Part shown: piece by piece, positions 11,340 through 23,590 of the stretch | Layout: every line of letters begins with the position of its first letter | How positions within the stretch are numbered: the stretch's first letter is position 1 | Assembly (NCBI GenBank): GCA_028673005.1 | Contig: CM054116.1 | Coordinates: 75,714,572-75,778,571, forward strand | Direction of reading: 5' to 3' | Origin: Tanypteryx hageni | Taxonomy: Eukaryota > Arthropoda > Insecta > Odonata > Petaluridae | Length of the DNA stretch: 64,000 bases | Position numbers and translations under genes: made by a program | The notes under the pieces: model-generated | What the model saw: only the letters and a program-made list of their open reading frames with translations | Databases searched by the model: none | Told to the model about the DNA's origin: nothing

Positions 11340-13795
11340 AAATTCCGCATCAACCCACAATTTGAGACAAACAACTTGAGCATAAAGTGCAGCCTTTGCC
11401 AGGTGGTGGAGGCGCAGGCTCGAAAGAATTTGCCTCGATAACTGCGTAAATATCCTTTTTTAAAGCGCGATTTTCTTGTTTACCAAGGTGTTGACATTAA
11501 CGCTATAAAATGAAGCTGACTGCGAAAAATTGCGGAAATCTCTGTGTTCTTCGTCGGGAGAGGTTTGTAATGCGGGGTTTTCTTTTTTGCTTTGGCCGCC
11601 TTAATATTTGATTTATCGTGGCAGCGGTCATGATGATAAACTGCTCGATTTTGCATTATATTTTTCGTTTTGGATTAAGAATCAATCGCGTATTATTTCG
11701 ACTCGGGCATATTCTCGACGCTGTTCGATCGATGCAGTAGGCAACATACTTATTAGTTGAAGAAAAAACTGGCGATATTCCCTTCAAATGTCGTGGTCCT
11801 GATATTTACATTGACCCCATGCGATAATACTATTTGTTTTGCGTACTTTGAAGGGGTTTCACGGCTTCTGAAGTTTGAAATTTTGCTGCATTTTTTTCAG
11901 CAAAAGTCTATATCTTACTCTGTAGTTTTAGCACGTCAATCTATTGTGGCAGGGTCTACTTATTCTTTCTGAAGTTGAGATTTATTCAGAGACGAATTAA
12001 ACTATACTGAAGCATATAAAGTTACAAATTTTGCCTATTTTTGCTAACATTCTTGGATTTGTTAACGAATTGCTAGAGACACTAGTAATGGAAATATATA
12101 ACTTATATTGTATTACTTAGGTTGGATGCATTTTTTGTGTAGAACTCTTGTAAAATTAGACAAGCTACTCCTCCAGTTACTTGGAATCTGGTTGCGTGCA
12201 TAGACTAAGTTGATTTAATTTCCGCTGATTAAAATAGAATACCATAGATCTACGGGAACTGAAAGGAATATAATTGGCGATTTCTCCTCTGAGATAGTCA
12301 CGTGAAATCGATGACGTGATAATTTACCTTACCAGAAGAAACTCGCCAACCATCATCCACGTCTGATCTTTTTCCTAATTTTATGCGAATAAATGTTTTC
12401 ATCGGGAAAACAGCGGTAACGGTTTATTTTGTTATTTTAGTTTTCCTCAATTCGAGCTTTTTAAAAGCTATTGAAAGAGGCGCCTAGCCGAGGCGTGATG
12501 AATCTCGCGGAAATTCGTGACGACAGAATTTGTTCGTGATGAGACGGAACGCCTTCACAACTCAAGTGACGAGACAAATGAAGCGCCGACGGCATCTATA
12601 CTTAAAAAGAATGAGGCAACGCATATTGCGGAGCACAGGGTCACGAAAAATTCCCCGTAATAAAAAAAGCGAGGAAAGTAAAACGTTCCGAGCATGCGGA
12701 GTTGAATTTTGTTTCAGCTGTGTTTAGGATTCTAAAGAACGCTATATTATCTCGTCCATGCCGCCAACAGTACAGAAATAATTTCGCTCTTTACGAGGCA
12801 GAAGCATTGCCAACTTCTACTGTGAGAACACGTTTTGGTCCCATTTAGACCCTAATTAAACTCTTGTAGCGCAAATATTCAATTATTATGTCGGCGTCAT
12901 ACTGTTGCTTGGGATGCAGCAATTAATTAGTGTTGTTTAAGAGCGAGAATAGGACTATTGCCACCTTATATAATTTTGCCGTCTCAGGTGCCAGTAGTAT
13001 TTCTCCTATATAATGAAGTGTCAACTTTTACTTTTATGTAATAGATATTAAATTAAGATGTTGCAATTCTCCCGTTTTTTAAGGATCTATGTAAAGAAGT
13101 AATTTTGTATGGTAGTTTTTTTTTTAATTTGAAAGCTTTTGCGTTAATTAAGATATGATATTGGTATATCTACGATATAAGAAAATGTCATTCGGAAAAA
13201 CGGTTATGTAACTTCTTTTTCGAATCACCGAATAATTAAAACATAGAATCTAAATTATGAAAACCTACGAAGCTGATCCAAACCGTAATACGAGTTCACG
13301 GTGAAATCGCGGTGGTTATACGGCATTCAAGAGACTCTTGCAACAAGTAATCGTCGCTGGCGACGTGAACGATTCAACTATTTTGTTGCATTAAATAAAT
13401 GCCAGACGCCCTCACGTCAAAAGTTATGCGCGTATGCAGCGATTGGATGAAAATACTTGGTTAATTTAAGTAATAGCAGCTCTTGAGAGTAACCGTACGC
13501 TGTGATTTATTATGAGATCACACTTTTACAGTAAGGAGGGGAGGAAAAAAAAGATGCGCCGTATGAGGTCATCTTCGTCCGACTGATAAATCGTCTGAGT
13601 GAATAGCAGCAATAATTACGGCGATGAAAAGCCGCCACTTTTTTTGAAGTCCACAACACCTCTTTAACGAAAAATACGCCGCAATTAAACGTGTAAAGGA
13701 TTTGGGAGTGGAAGCGGAGATAGAGAAGAATGGGAGGAACAGAATGCGGAAGATACGTTTGAAAACGCGGGAATAAAATAGCGCGGTTACGGAGT
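11340..13795. other. Intergenic, no gene seen
   Basis: AT-rich sequence with short open frames (11757-11972, 12530-12727, 13569-13880) without recognised domains. No RNA gene or repeat boundary was identified. Confidence 0.4.
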
Positions 13796-13799
13796 CGTG

Positions 13800-14465
13800 G
13801 AAGCGTGAGATCCAGAATGAAAGGAGAGAGAGAGAGGGGAATAAAATGGAGGGCCTCGAGTTGAGGTGAGGGGTCAACAAGTGTGTTTAGCTACGGCCAG
13901 ATGGAGTGGGGAAGGGCGGAGGGACTGGAAGGAAAAAAGAGAAGATGGAGGCAAGAGGGGAAAGTTAAAAAGAGGGAGAGAGAGGGTAGGAGAGGAGAGG
14001 GGGATATATCTGTGGGTCAGGAGGTTATGGACGGAGGTGGGAAAAGGGGAAGGAGGTGAAAGGAAGTCGATAAAAAAGGCGAAATAAAAAAGACAAAAGG
14101 AGGATAGAGAAAGAGGGAAGAGAGGGGAAAAATAAACCCCTGTTTTCTTCTTTCCCTTTCGAAGACAAAGGATTTTTTTTAAATTCAGGAGTGGGAGGTT
14201 GGGGAAAGACTCTGCGGGCGAAGGGAAGAGTAGGAGTGCACTCAATGACAATGGCGATAAGTGGAAGATGAGTGCTCGAGGAAGAAGGGTAAGTTTCTTT
14301 AAGGAGTGTGAAAAAGCGTAGGGAGGATTCGTAAAAGGTGAAGAGAGATAGAGAGGAAACGGAAGGAGAAAAGGGTGAGGGAGGAAAATTCGAGAGAGAG
14401 AGAGAGACGCTAAAGATGTATAGGGAGAAGGAAAAAGGGGTAAGAATTTTTCGAAGATGCGGGAC
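13800..14465. repeat. Purine-rich (GA) block
   Basis: The + strand is G/A-rich over most of this span, with (GA)n near 14393-14407. The 204-residue minus-strand frame across it is Ser/Leu/Pro/Phe-rich and is explained by composition. A further G/A-rich patch lies at about 15165-15320. Confidence 0.65.
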
Positions 14466-14535
14466 AGTAATTTAATTGACTGATTCATAGTCCAAATAAA
14501 AGAGGAGAGACTGCTGGCGAAATGATTCTTTATAC

Positions 14536-14809
14536 CAGGGGTGGGTAACCTTTTCTACATGGAGGGCCGCATTAATATAACTCGGAAGTTACCTAGAGAT
14601 TCTGAGGTTTCATATAAGAGAAAATCAATTCCCAAATAAGGTTTTCAAGGTTAACATTTCAATATTAAATGTTTTATAAGATCATTTCGATGAAAAATGC
14701 GAATTTTTGTGTTCCGTTTTCGCGGATTGGTTCTTCATCATGGCTTCGCGGGCCGCATAAAACGCGCTCGGGGGTCGCATGTTGCCCTCTCTATGGAGGT
14801 TCCTCACTC
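14536..14809. mobile_element. hAT-like non-autonomous element
   Basis: It begins caggggtgggtaaccttttc, a typical hAT-type end, and has gggccgcat and gggccgcataaaac inside. The 8 bp before it (ctttatac, 14528-14535) nearly match ctttatgc at 14810-14817 (7 of 8), which would set the right end at 14809. The right terminal repeat is degenerate, so that edge is less sure than the left. Confidence 0.55.
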
Positions 14810-15329
14810 CTTTATGCGATAAGGACGCATGTTCGAGGCCTATCGCCTCCATGGACGCTGTTCTCCGTAGTAGTTAACGCATTCGATGCTTTATTGGAGC
14901 GAAAGCTTTGGAAGAATAATAACAATAAAATTAAAATACAGATAAACCAGATTGACATTGAATGCGAGGAAAAAAGCATGGCACAGGAAATTATTTGAGA
15001 TGGTAAGATTTTGTCTGCAGAGGGTTGTCGAGGAAGAATTGGTCCAGCGGAGCAATTGTTAGAGAAATAGAAACGGTATACCACGTATCGGAACCTCATC
15101 GAATATTCTCTCCCTCCCTTCAGGGAGCAGCTGAAATAAAGGGGTACTCTCGTCACATCTAACTAAGAAGTGGAATAGAGGAATAGTGGAGAGGAGGTAT
15201 GGGAGGAGGGGCATAGAGGGAAGGCGATGGAACAAGGGTTGAAAGGGATGGAAGGAGCGAAGGAATCCACGTTCAAGAATCGTGGGATGAAGAGGGAGAG
15301 GATAGAAACAACATGATGCGAGACTCTGA

Positions 15330-17515
15330 AAGGAAGGGAAAGCTATTTTTGCAAGAAAAAGTCACGGTACGAGAGTCGTAATATATAATCAACGTCGAGT
15401 TGAGGAGTGGATAGAGTATTTTCCTTTTTATTACGCTTCGGGAATGAAGCAAAGTATTAATTCCGAACGACTGTTTGACGAGATCATGTGGACGTAAATA
15501 ACAATTGGAAATCGTTTGAGCATAAATGGAAACCATACCTGTGCGCGCTTCATAAGGGGTGATTTGTCTTTATTCGGATGGAAATTAACAGCAGTTGGGG
15601 TGAAACGCGGCGATGGTAAATTCGAGTTAGTGCGAGTTGCCCGAGATTGACGGGATTTTATGGTTCAGTTGGATTCGAGCGTTTTTATCGTACGTTTTAT
15701 TATTTTTGCTATTTTTGGCTTGTTAGTTGAATTGCTGGCTGCTGAGAAAAAATCTTGTTGTTTCGGCCGTTGCTTAGTCTCCGTTCTGTAAGCATACAAT
15801 GTCCTATCGAATGCGGATTTGTTCGTTTTGATACGAGCGTAACGGCAGCAACGTGCTCATGGTAAACCCTTTTCTACTTTTCTGTCTGAAAATGGGAATA
15901 ATTTTCGAATTCTAAACAAATGAATGGAATCGTTTGTTGCTCATTCAAATGTTCTCAGAAATCGAAATCCCTGGAAATGTTTGAAAGGAAACACTAGAGA
16001 ACAGAATTCAATTTTGAAAAAATTTCTGAGAAAGCATTCCGATGAATATTTAAAAAAAATATATAACCTTAAGGTGGTCAGTTTGAGAAAATTTTGTGAT
16101 ATTTTAAAAATATCCTATATAAATCTTATCTATTTTAAAATTTCATTGCTGCAAAGTATCACTTTCGAATGGAAAGGAAAAATAAAAAGATTTAAAGAAA
16201 AAGGACGGTCTGAATTCTGGTATGAATATTTACCCAAGTCAATTGACTGTTTTACTTAGCGACTGCCGTCTTAAACATATTAATGCCTAAAGGGATTTAA
16301 TCCGGCTTGATTTATCTTCCTTATAAAACTATTTATTCAAATAAATTTCTAACATGTCGTGCTCTAAATTGATATCATCTATATCTCTGTACATTGATTC
16401 TTCGGGTTGTTCTAAGCATAGTAAATATATTAACCGTCGAAAAAATTTCATTCGCTGACACCTCACGACGCCGGCTCATTATTCAGAAAATGACAAATAA
16501 CTCGCGTATTTCAAGCCACGTTAACTTGCAATATTTCGGAGTTCTTTGTGCGAGAAATTTGAACAGCCTTCGTTATATCTTCGTCGCGTTTTTTCCTCCC
16601 TCCCTCGGTAGATACTTCCGTCGCCATACCCGCCCGTCATCGTACATCCGAACTATTCATACAAAAAGTCAAGAATCGCCGCTTTACAAGTATTTATGAC
16701 GACGCTCGCGAGAGGGGGGAAAAAAGGAGACTCGTGTTTTACCGCGCAGTAAATCTGTGTAATGTGTATTAATGTTTGACAGGCTGCGCATTCCGATCGC
16801 CTTAGCTCGCGAACAATGAGCAAAACCGTGTTCAGCCGTAATTATTTATTGTGACTTTAACGCATGCGCGCCCATTGTGATCCAGCGCCTGCGCCCTTAT
16901 CGCCCTTAATAATTAACGCCTCATACCTTTTTGTGTCGAAGTTGTCCATGCTCGCCGGGGTCCGGGTGAAGTGAATGATGGTGACAGGAATTCCGTTTCG
17001 TAGTGCCGAGATCTATGGAAATATCAAGCTACTTGCGGAGTCCTCTTTTTTCACCGCGCTGGTGTATCTCGTGCAAACCGTTGCAATTTGCGGGCAATCG
17101 TTCTCTGGTAGAGAGAGAGAGAGATACGTAACTGGCCGTGGAAATTATCCCGGCCGAGTGTATGGTTTATTTTAATTATTTGATGTTTCTATTGCAATTG
17201 GTCGGCTCAGTATTGGTATATTACTTGCAATCTTATATTTATGTAGCTGAAATCTACTAAACCCCTCGCAGCTGGAGGTTTTGATAAATTGACTCGAAGA
17301 GAGTTAGGTAAAGGTTTGGTGAGTAGAGAAAAATACATTCATGTCACACTCATTCTTGAAAGGGTCTTATTATCACTATGGAAAATTCAATGAAGAAGAG
17401 AAGATTAAACTTAAATCACGTGAGTTACAGTAGACTACATTTTGCATTACACCAAGGGTCAGAAAATATCCTCCAGGGTTACTTCCGGCTCGGAGACCAT
17501 AGATCTACAGCTTAC
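15330..17515. other. Intergenic, no gene seen
   Basis: A 111-residue frame at 15924-16259 is Lys/Ile/Leu-rich as expected of AT-rich sequence and shows no motif. Nothing else was recognised. Confidence 0.4.
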
Positions 17516-17518
17516 TAA

Positions 17519-17690
17519 TTTTATTTATTTACAAGCTCTTAAACAAACCTTGGCGGCCTTTTAAAATGAGAAGAACAATAACAAATATGATAGCATACAG
17601 CCATGGCCTCCGCAGGATTCGAACCCGTAACCCTAGCATTGGGAGTCAGATACGCTAACCACCCCTCCACCAATGCCGTCGATTATTTAT
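17519..17690 (-). repeat. tRNA-derived SINE, family B, copy 1
   Basis: Read on the minus strand, it starts with a tRNA-like head. This has an A-box-like ggtggttagcgtatc near 17665 and a B-box-like gggttcgaatcct near 17625. It ends in an A/T-rich tail whose complement is tttatttattta (17520-17531). The same order of parts occurs at 21.35-21.51 kb. A working tRNA is unlikely because the head runs into shared non-tRNA sequence. Confidence 0.7.
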
Positions 17691-17699
17691 TTTTTCTTT

Positions 17700-18865
17700 G
17701 CCGGTGTACATTTTAAAGCGGTTCCTGATCGGAGAGAAATGTTGAGCCAACTTTATCTATGCAGCCATGGAAGAAAATTTTTAAGGATCTGGAAGATGTG
17801 TGTTTATAACACAATGTTGTGTGTGTAAACTGAAGACGTTCAATTCGCCATTCATCTAAAACGATTCAGCCTGGTTCAGCAAGAGTTGCTCTGTTTAGAA
17901 AGGGCCGATGGTTTTAATATTCTATTAATCATGGGGATTCGAGAGTTTGATCTCATTCAAGGACAGTGATGTTCTCCGTGCGCTCGCCTACTTGTAGTTT
18001 TCAGCACAACTCTATCAACGACGATTTCGAAATAAAACATACCGATTTTAGAGGAATTTCATTACTCAGGAGTATAGGTATGCTTAATAATTGTTCAAAA
18101 ATATTGATTCATATAGACATATTATTGATAGTAATCTAAATATAATATTAAATAATTATACTTTTGTTTAAATAAAGATGAAATACAGCGTAATCAAGAT
18201 TAAACTAGTAGCGAATTATTTTTGGTCTTATTCTCACTTTTTCGGAAATTTACGGCGTCATTAGTTTGACTTATTAGCGTCAATATCTCTCTGATAATAT
18301 GCAATAAAAATTCTGCAACCGTTTCGTAAAAGTTAATTGCATTCTAAAGAATCAGTTTTTAATGCTTTATGCTCTACTTTATTTCAGTTGAAGCATTCAA
18401 CACTCCTAAATCACCACGTTTAAAATAATCACTACCGCTCCCGGGTCGTTAATTCAACTAATTCTTTGAGATTGCCAGTCGCGAATCATTGAAGCATCAT
18501 TCGCCTCAATGCTTAACATTTCTGTTCACGAATAAATTACCCTTAATGACACCAATAAATAAACGCGTAACTCGGAGACACGAATGTTCATTCCACCTTA
18601 GCTTCTCAAAGCCGCGATTTTCTATTCTAGACAAATAAATTTGCGCGGGATGAAAAAAGTGACGTTTTTCTCATCTTTCTTGGGAGGAGGATTTTTAACG
18701 TCTCTTTCACAGCCGTTTAAAGCCCGCAAATTAACTCTTAGATGATATGATACAAGACACGTTCGCCCATTATGTTTTAAAAATGAAAAGGCAAATTAAC
18801 TCCCTTGACGGGCACGGATCTCGCGAAAATTAGACGGCCTAATCTCCGGACAGAGCGTTCATCAG
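17700..18865. other. Intergenic, no gene seen
   Basis: AT-rich, with no supported coding region or repeat. A (CT)n/(CA)n compound microsatellite follows at about 18872-18898. Confidence 0.4.
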
Positions 18866-19089
18866 CTCCAGCCTCTCTCTCTCACACACACACACACATT
18901 CCCTTTCTGGGTGCAAAAGCGCCGCCCCATTAGCCGTCGTGTCGAACGAATCTCTTCGCGTACGAGGACGGAAGGGAAGGAGGGGTTTTCCAAGGATCAC
19001 CCTTAAAGGAAGGCATCCCGGATTTAACCCCGAGTGACGTCACGCGCATACCGTCGACAATTTTTCGCATTTCAAACCGTGTGCAACCT

Positions 19090-19990
19090 TCCATATCTCT
19101 CTCTTTTTCTTTCTCTCTCTCTCTCTCCCTCCCCCATACGTGTCTCTTTCTCCCGCAGCACCTTCGTCTCGCCAACTATCTCAAACCTCTCCCTCCCATT
19201 CCGCTAAGTATCTCCGCGGCATCTATACTCCCGCCCTTCCGTTTATACCCTGTCGAGGCGTGAGAAGCAGTTGAGGTCTGGTTTGTTCAAGCGTCCATCA
19301 AAACCCCTACGTGCTCTGTTCTGCGGCGGGTTTTAACAAGGGAGGATGAGAAATATCGTACGCCCCCAAGTCTCCTTCCGTGGCGTGCGTCTTCGAACGT
19401 TTCCGACCGCATACCCTCCTCCTTTTCCCTTCCGCTCTCTATCTTTTCCTCGTCTCCGTTTTAGCTGCGATCCTTACATGGTATATATCCATCACTCTCT
19501 CTCTCTTTACCTCCGTCTTTCGTTTACTCCCTCCTTATTCCATCCTTTTACATGTCGGGGCGATTTAAGAGATGCACTCGTATGACCTCCTCGGAGTCGT
19601 ATTACTTTACTCCTTCTGCTCCTACTCTTCATATATACCTGCCCGACATCAACCCTCCATCCCCCACCCCTTATTCTTACTCCCCTACCTCTTCCTACCT
19701 CCCTTCCCCACTTCTTTTCCATCCTCCCCCTCTTCTCTCTCCCTCCCCCTCATCCTTCCTTCTTCCATCCCCCACTCTCTCTTCCACCCCTACTCCCTCT
19801 TCTTCCACCCACACTCCCTCTTCCTCTTTCCCTCCCCCTCCCCACTCATTCTTCCTTCTTCCATCCCCCACTCTTTCTTCTTCCACCCCCACTTTTTTCT
19901 TCCACCCCCACTCCCTATTCCTCCCTCCCCCTCTCCCTTTACCCCATCTTCAACCACTCCCTCTTCCTCCCCCTCCTTCCTTTCCATCAC
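19090..19990. repeat. Pyrimidine-rich block with ccccactc-type minisatellite
   Basis: The + strand is C/T-rich for most of this span. From about 19650 to 19975 it is a loose array of units resembling cttccatcccccactc. The long overlapping Ser/Pro-rich frames on the + strand and Gly/Glu/Arg-rich frames on the minus strand are products of this composition, not genes. Confidence 0.75.
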
Positions 19991-20308
19991 TACGTTCTTA
20001 TCTGGTGCAGTTATCATTATGTGCCATTGTGGAACTTCGCTCATCCCCTCCTTCCCGCCCTTCATGCAAGAGATCTCGTGCGTATAATCCCGTGTCGGCT
20101 AAAGACTGTTTTTATGGCGCCATTACGTGTCGAAGATGATAAAGGCACCGTCTCAATTCCTGTTTTGACGTGTCGGCACAAACATGAGTAGTCTAATCGG
20201 AGAAGTTGGCGGTAATGTTTTTGCTTCCCACGGCCTATTAACGTTTCCTCTTCCGTATTTGACAGAAAACGGCGGAGAGGATTTGATTTTGGACGAATTC
20301 GCGTAAAG

Positions 20309-20594
20309 CAGTGGTATACAAACTGTGGCGTGGCACACGTGTGCCACCTTAGATTTTTATGGGTGCCGCGAAAAACTTGATTTAGTGAATGAATCAACGA
20401 TCAGCATGTGTTGGTAGGGCAATATTTTTCTTCTAATAAATTGATTATGTAGTGGCATCAACAAATTGATGCGCCCAAAGGTTGTAACATCCATATCTAA
20501 AAAAGATACAAAGCTTGTTATAAGAATGGGGTGCCGCGAAATCCTCTTTATCTTTGAACGTGTGCCGCAGCTCAGAAAAGTTTGGGAACGACTG
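20309..20594. mobile_element. hAT-like non-autonomous element with 8-bp target duplication
   Basis: The left end is cagtggtatacaaactgtgg. The right end, reverse-complemented, is cagtcgttcccaaactt. Flanking octamers are gcgtaaag (20301-20308) and gtgtaagg (20595-20602), 6 of 8 matching, as expected for an old hAT insertion. Internal phrases ggcacacgtgtgccacc and gggtgccgcg are typical of small hAT elements in arthropods. No transposase is encoded. Confidence 0.75.
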
Positions 20595-20599
20595 GTGTA

Positions 20600-21350
20600 A
20601 GGAGTCCTACGGTCATTCAGAGGGTAACTTATAGCCTTTTTCGTTCGTCGTTTTTGTATCTGAAGGTGGCGGAAATTCGCCTGCAAAGCATTAGAATTTA
20701 TTGGGTTTGGGTTTATTTTGCATAAGTTGATTTACAATAAAAATTCTAACTCTTCGATATTGAAAGCGCAGCAAATTAATATGTTCACGGTAGGGTATAT
20801 CCATTGGATTATCCTGTTTTAGTTGTGTATCAACGAAATTAAAATAATGAGGATGAAATTTCGCGCATTTTTTGTTTTCAGTCTGTGTTAGTATTTTTGT
20901 GCCAAATAGCCTAAGAAATTTTCGCGTGCGACTCTCATTAAGAGTTGAGCGCAGAAGGTCTAGCGTTAATAGACACCAAGGATTGAACCTTATTAATCAG
21001 TTAGGTAAAAACTACGCAATGTGTAGAGTATCTCGGGAGAGTATCCAAATGGAAAGCAATCAGGGTGCAAGGCCGGCTCTGGCTATCCTTTATGTTTATG
21101 GCCGATGCTATCAACCTCCATTGTAAATCGCTTGGTTTCTATTTCAATTATTGGAATGCAAGCATATTTCTCTCGCTTTTGAAGGTAAATTATTGGTTTA
21201 TGATTAATTCATTTAAATATACGCTTTGAAAAAACTGTGAATTATCGAATTGCAGTTGAATGCATATCCTATCCAGTAATAAAATTTTTTTAACATTCCG
21301 TAAATGTAAATTTATGCGAGCGTATGTAATTTTCCATATATAAATATCTT
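20600..21350. other. Intergenic, no gene seen
   Basis: AT-rich sequence. The 84-residue open frame at 20872-21126 has no recognised motif. Confidence 0.4.
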
Positions 21351-21353
21351 ATT

Positions 21354-21515
21354 TTATTTATTTATTGTTAATTCACCCATAAACAGCACTTCAAGGCCTT
21401 TTACAATGAGCGTATCAGCGACGACAAAGACGAGCACATACTATCACACCCTGCGCAGGGTTCGGACCCGCGATTCTAGAAGTGGGAGGCAGACACGCTA
21501 AGCACCCCTCAAAAT
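21354..21515 (-). repeat. tRNA-derived SINE, family B, copy 2
   Basis: Same architecture as the copy at 17.5 kb. A tttatttatttatt stretch (complement of the tail) is at the left, aaggccttttacaatgag lies in the body, and a tRNA-like head with gggttcggaccc-type B box (minus strand, about 21460) is at the right. The head is mutated at the conserved B-box positions, so it is probably transcriptionally dead. Confidence 0.65.
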
Positions 21516-21519
21516 ATAT

Positions 21520-22761
21520 TTAACCACAAAGGCGAGTCAATTTTTTTATTTAATTCATTGACTTCAAATCGGGCGAACGTCTTAACGGACAAAACCGACG
21601 ATTCTCTAATATTTTAAAATTAACACTTGCAAATATTCGTCTTAACTACCCTAGGCAGAATAATGCACCTCGGCGAAAATTGTCACGTGACTGATGCGGC
21701 CGTGCATTGTGTTACGCTTTGCCACAAATCTCTAAAAACGAGAATGTGCTACCCGGTTACAAGGTTGATGGTTCGTATAAAGTACGCAAGGGCGTTGCGT
21801 CGAACCGTCACGCTTATCTCGGGAGCGGACTGTTTGTGAGGTATTTACTGTCAGATCAAATCTTCCCCGACCAAAGGTCGCATGCGTCGGGACCGTCGCA
21901 CGCCACAAAAGAACGTTACTCTGGAAACGAAAGAGGAGCAATTAATGGTAGATCACGGAATTCTCTACCGCTGACTTGTACGCGTTTCAATTATCTCGAA
22001 AAATATGGAGGTGCTGCCTCCCTACGTGCACGGCGATGCGGTGACTCACGGTATTGTCTTTTTTTAGAATGCTGACAATCGAGAGATTAACCTTATTCTC
22101 ATCGTTTAAATTTATAAAATTCGTCAAGAGAACAAATTTTCCCCGGGGAGTTTATTTGCGCTAAAAAGATCCCAATTCTTCGTAATGTTCCCGTAGGAAT
22201 ATACATTACGCCTCCTAGTGAATAGAATAAATAATTAAGTGATATAATTTGACAGGCAACCTTTACAGGTGTGATTTACGATATGGCTTTATTCATTAAA
22301 CTGATTTATGCTGCAGTAAAATTAATTTATTTGTGGGTGTTCCTTCGTTTCCTCCCAATGAAGCGTCTGAAACGCGTTAGTTTCTTGCATTTGAATTTTG
22401 CCTCCAAACTGCATTTTGGTCTCGAGGGTTTCTATCTCTAATTGCCATCTGTGACATCCGAGGTCACTCTTTTTAATCACGCGTAATCCACTGATTCTTC
22501 GCCTGATGAAATATCTTCCCATCTCCTCCAACGGGGCGCTTCAATGAAGTAATAAATCACATTTTATGGGCAATAACGATAGATGATTGATACACACCTC
22601 GTCGGTTGCATCACCCTCGCGTTCGAAAAAATCGCTTTTTAATTACGTGAACGGCAGTCGACATAGCCTTCACCTCGCCTTGTGTGTCGTAAATGGTGGC
22701 GGAATCGACTTATGGAGCCGAGTCGAAAAAATAAATAAATCGATGAGAAAATTCCAATGTG

Positions 22762-22792
<31 letters not shown>

Positions 22793-23375
22793 TTGCGAGT
22801 GCGTAATGGGATTGCGTAGCCGTGAGATCAGCCTTGTCGCCGTCTCCTCGGACAAGATGCACGACAAGAGATCCAATGATTCATGCGCCCACGTCTCTTA
22901 CCCGCCGAAGTAGCTGCTCCAACGGCCAGCAAACAGTCCATGACCCTTAACACGCACGCAAGCACACACACACGTCCGTTTCGATCGAGAAAAGATAGAT
23001 CGATATCAGCGGGAACAATTGGACTTTCCCTCGTGCTCTCCGTGCTGCATATGTGAGTGCGTGCGGCCGTGTTCATGTGTGTGCTATGGGGGTCAAACAT
23101 CTCCCTCACGCGAGAGGAGGAGGAAGCCCTTGAATATCTTACCCTCTCTTTCTCTTTCTCATCAGTTCCGTATTCGCCTAACGAGGTTCGGAATCCAGAC
23201 TTGTTGCAAATCTGATTTCCCTTTCGCTCCCCCATGTGTATTTATGACATTTTTTGCTAAATAGACATGGAAGGTGGAAAGTTATGCCTTACGTAAAATC
23301 CTAGGCGTCCAGGATTTTAGAGAGTTTATCTAGCTCGCTTTGCGCGGAAGAAGTGCTCCCAACGCGAGTATCCCG
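21520..23375. other. Intergenic, with (TA)n tract at 22761-22782
   Basis: No gene is supported. A (TA)n run followed by (CA) sits at 22761-22788. Open frames crossing it give Ile/Tyr repeats. The 22.9-23.1 kb part holds short (CA)n tracts. Confidence 0.4.
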
Positions 23376-23378
23376 GTG

Positions 23379-23590
23379 TAGGGTTTCTCAACCATTAGTA
23401 CGCGTACCCTAAGGGGTACGCGAGATACACTCGGGGGGCACTTCAATGCTCATTTGAGCATAACACAATGCCTTGTAATGTTATGATTGTTTGAAAAACT
23501 CGTATAAAATTCAGTAAAAAAAGATTATTTCAGTAATTCTGGGTCATAATGTACCCTAGGGTGGCACTTATTTCTGAACTTTGGAATATG
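23379..23590. mobile_element. Truncated hAT-like element
   Basis: It begins tagggtttctcaaccatta, one base from the usual cagggtttctcaacc hAT end, then has gtacgcgtaccctaaggggt and a palindromic context (gtacccta... taaggggtac). The right terminus is not clear. The phrase gtaccctagggtggcac near 23550 may be the degraded second end. Confidence 0.5.

Noticed and set aside
10906..11379. Arg/Glu/Gly-rich frame (minus) and Ser/Pro-rich frame (plus)
   Set aside because: Both are translations of the 19-bp minisatellite.
13874..14488. 204-residue minus-strand open frame
   Set aside because: It is Ser/Leu/Pro/Phe-rich, antisense to a GA-rich block, with no domain or splice context.
19552..20139. 195-residue Ser/Pro/Leu-rich open frame, the longest plain frame in the window
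   Set aside because: It runs through a C/T-rich minisatellite, and all frames on both strands stay open there for compositional reasons.
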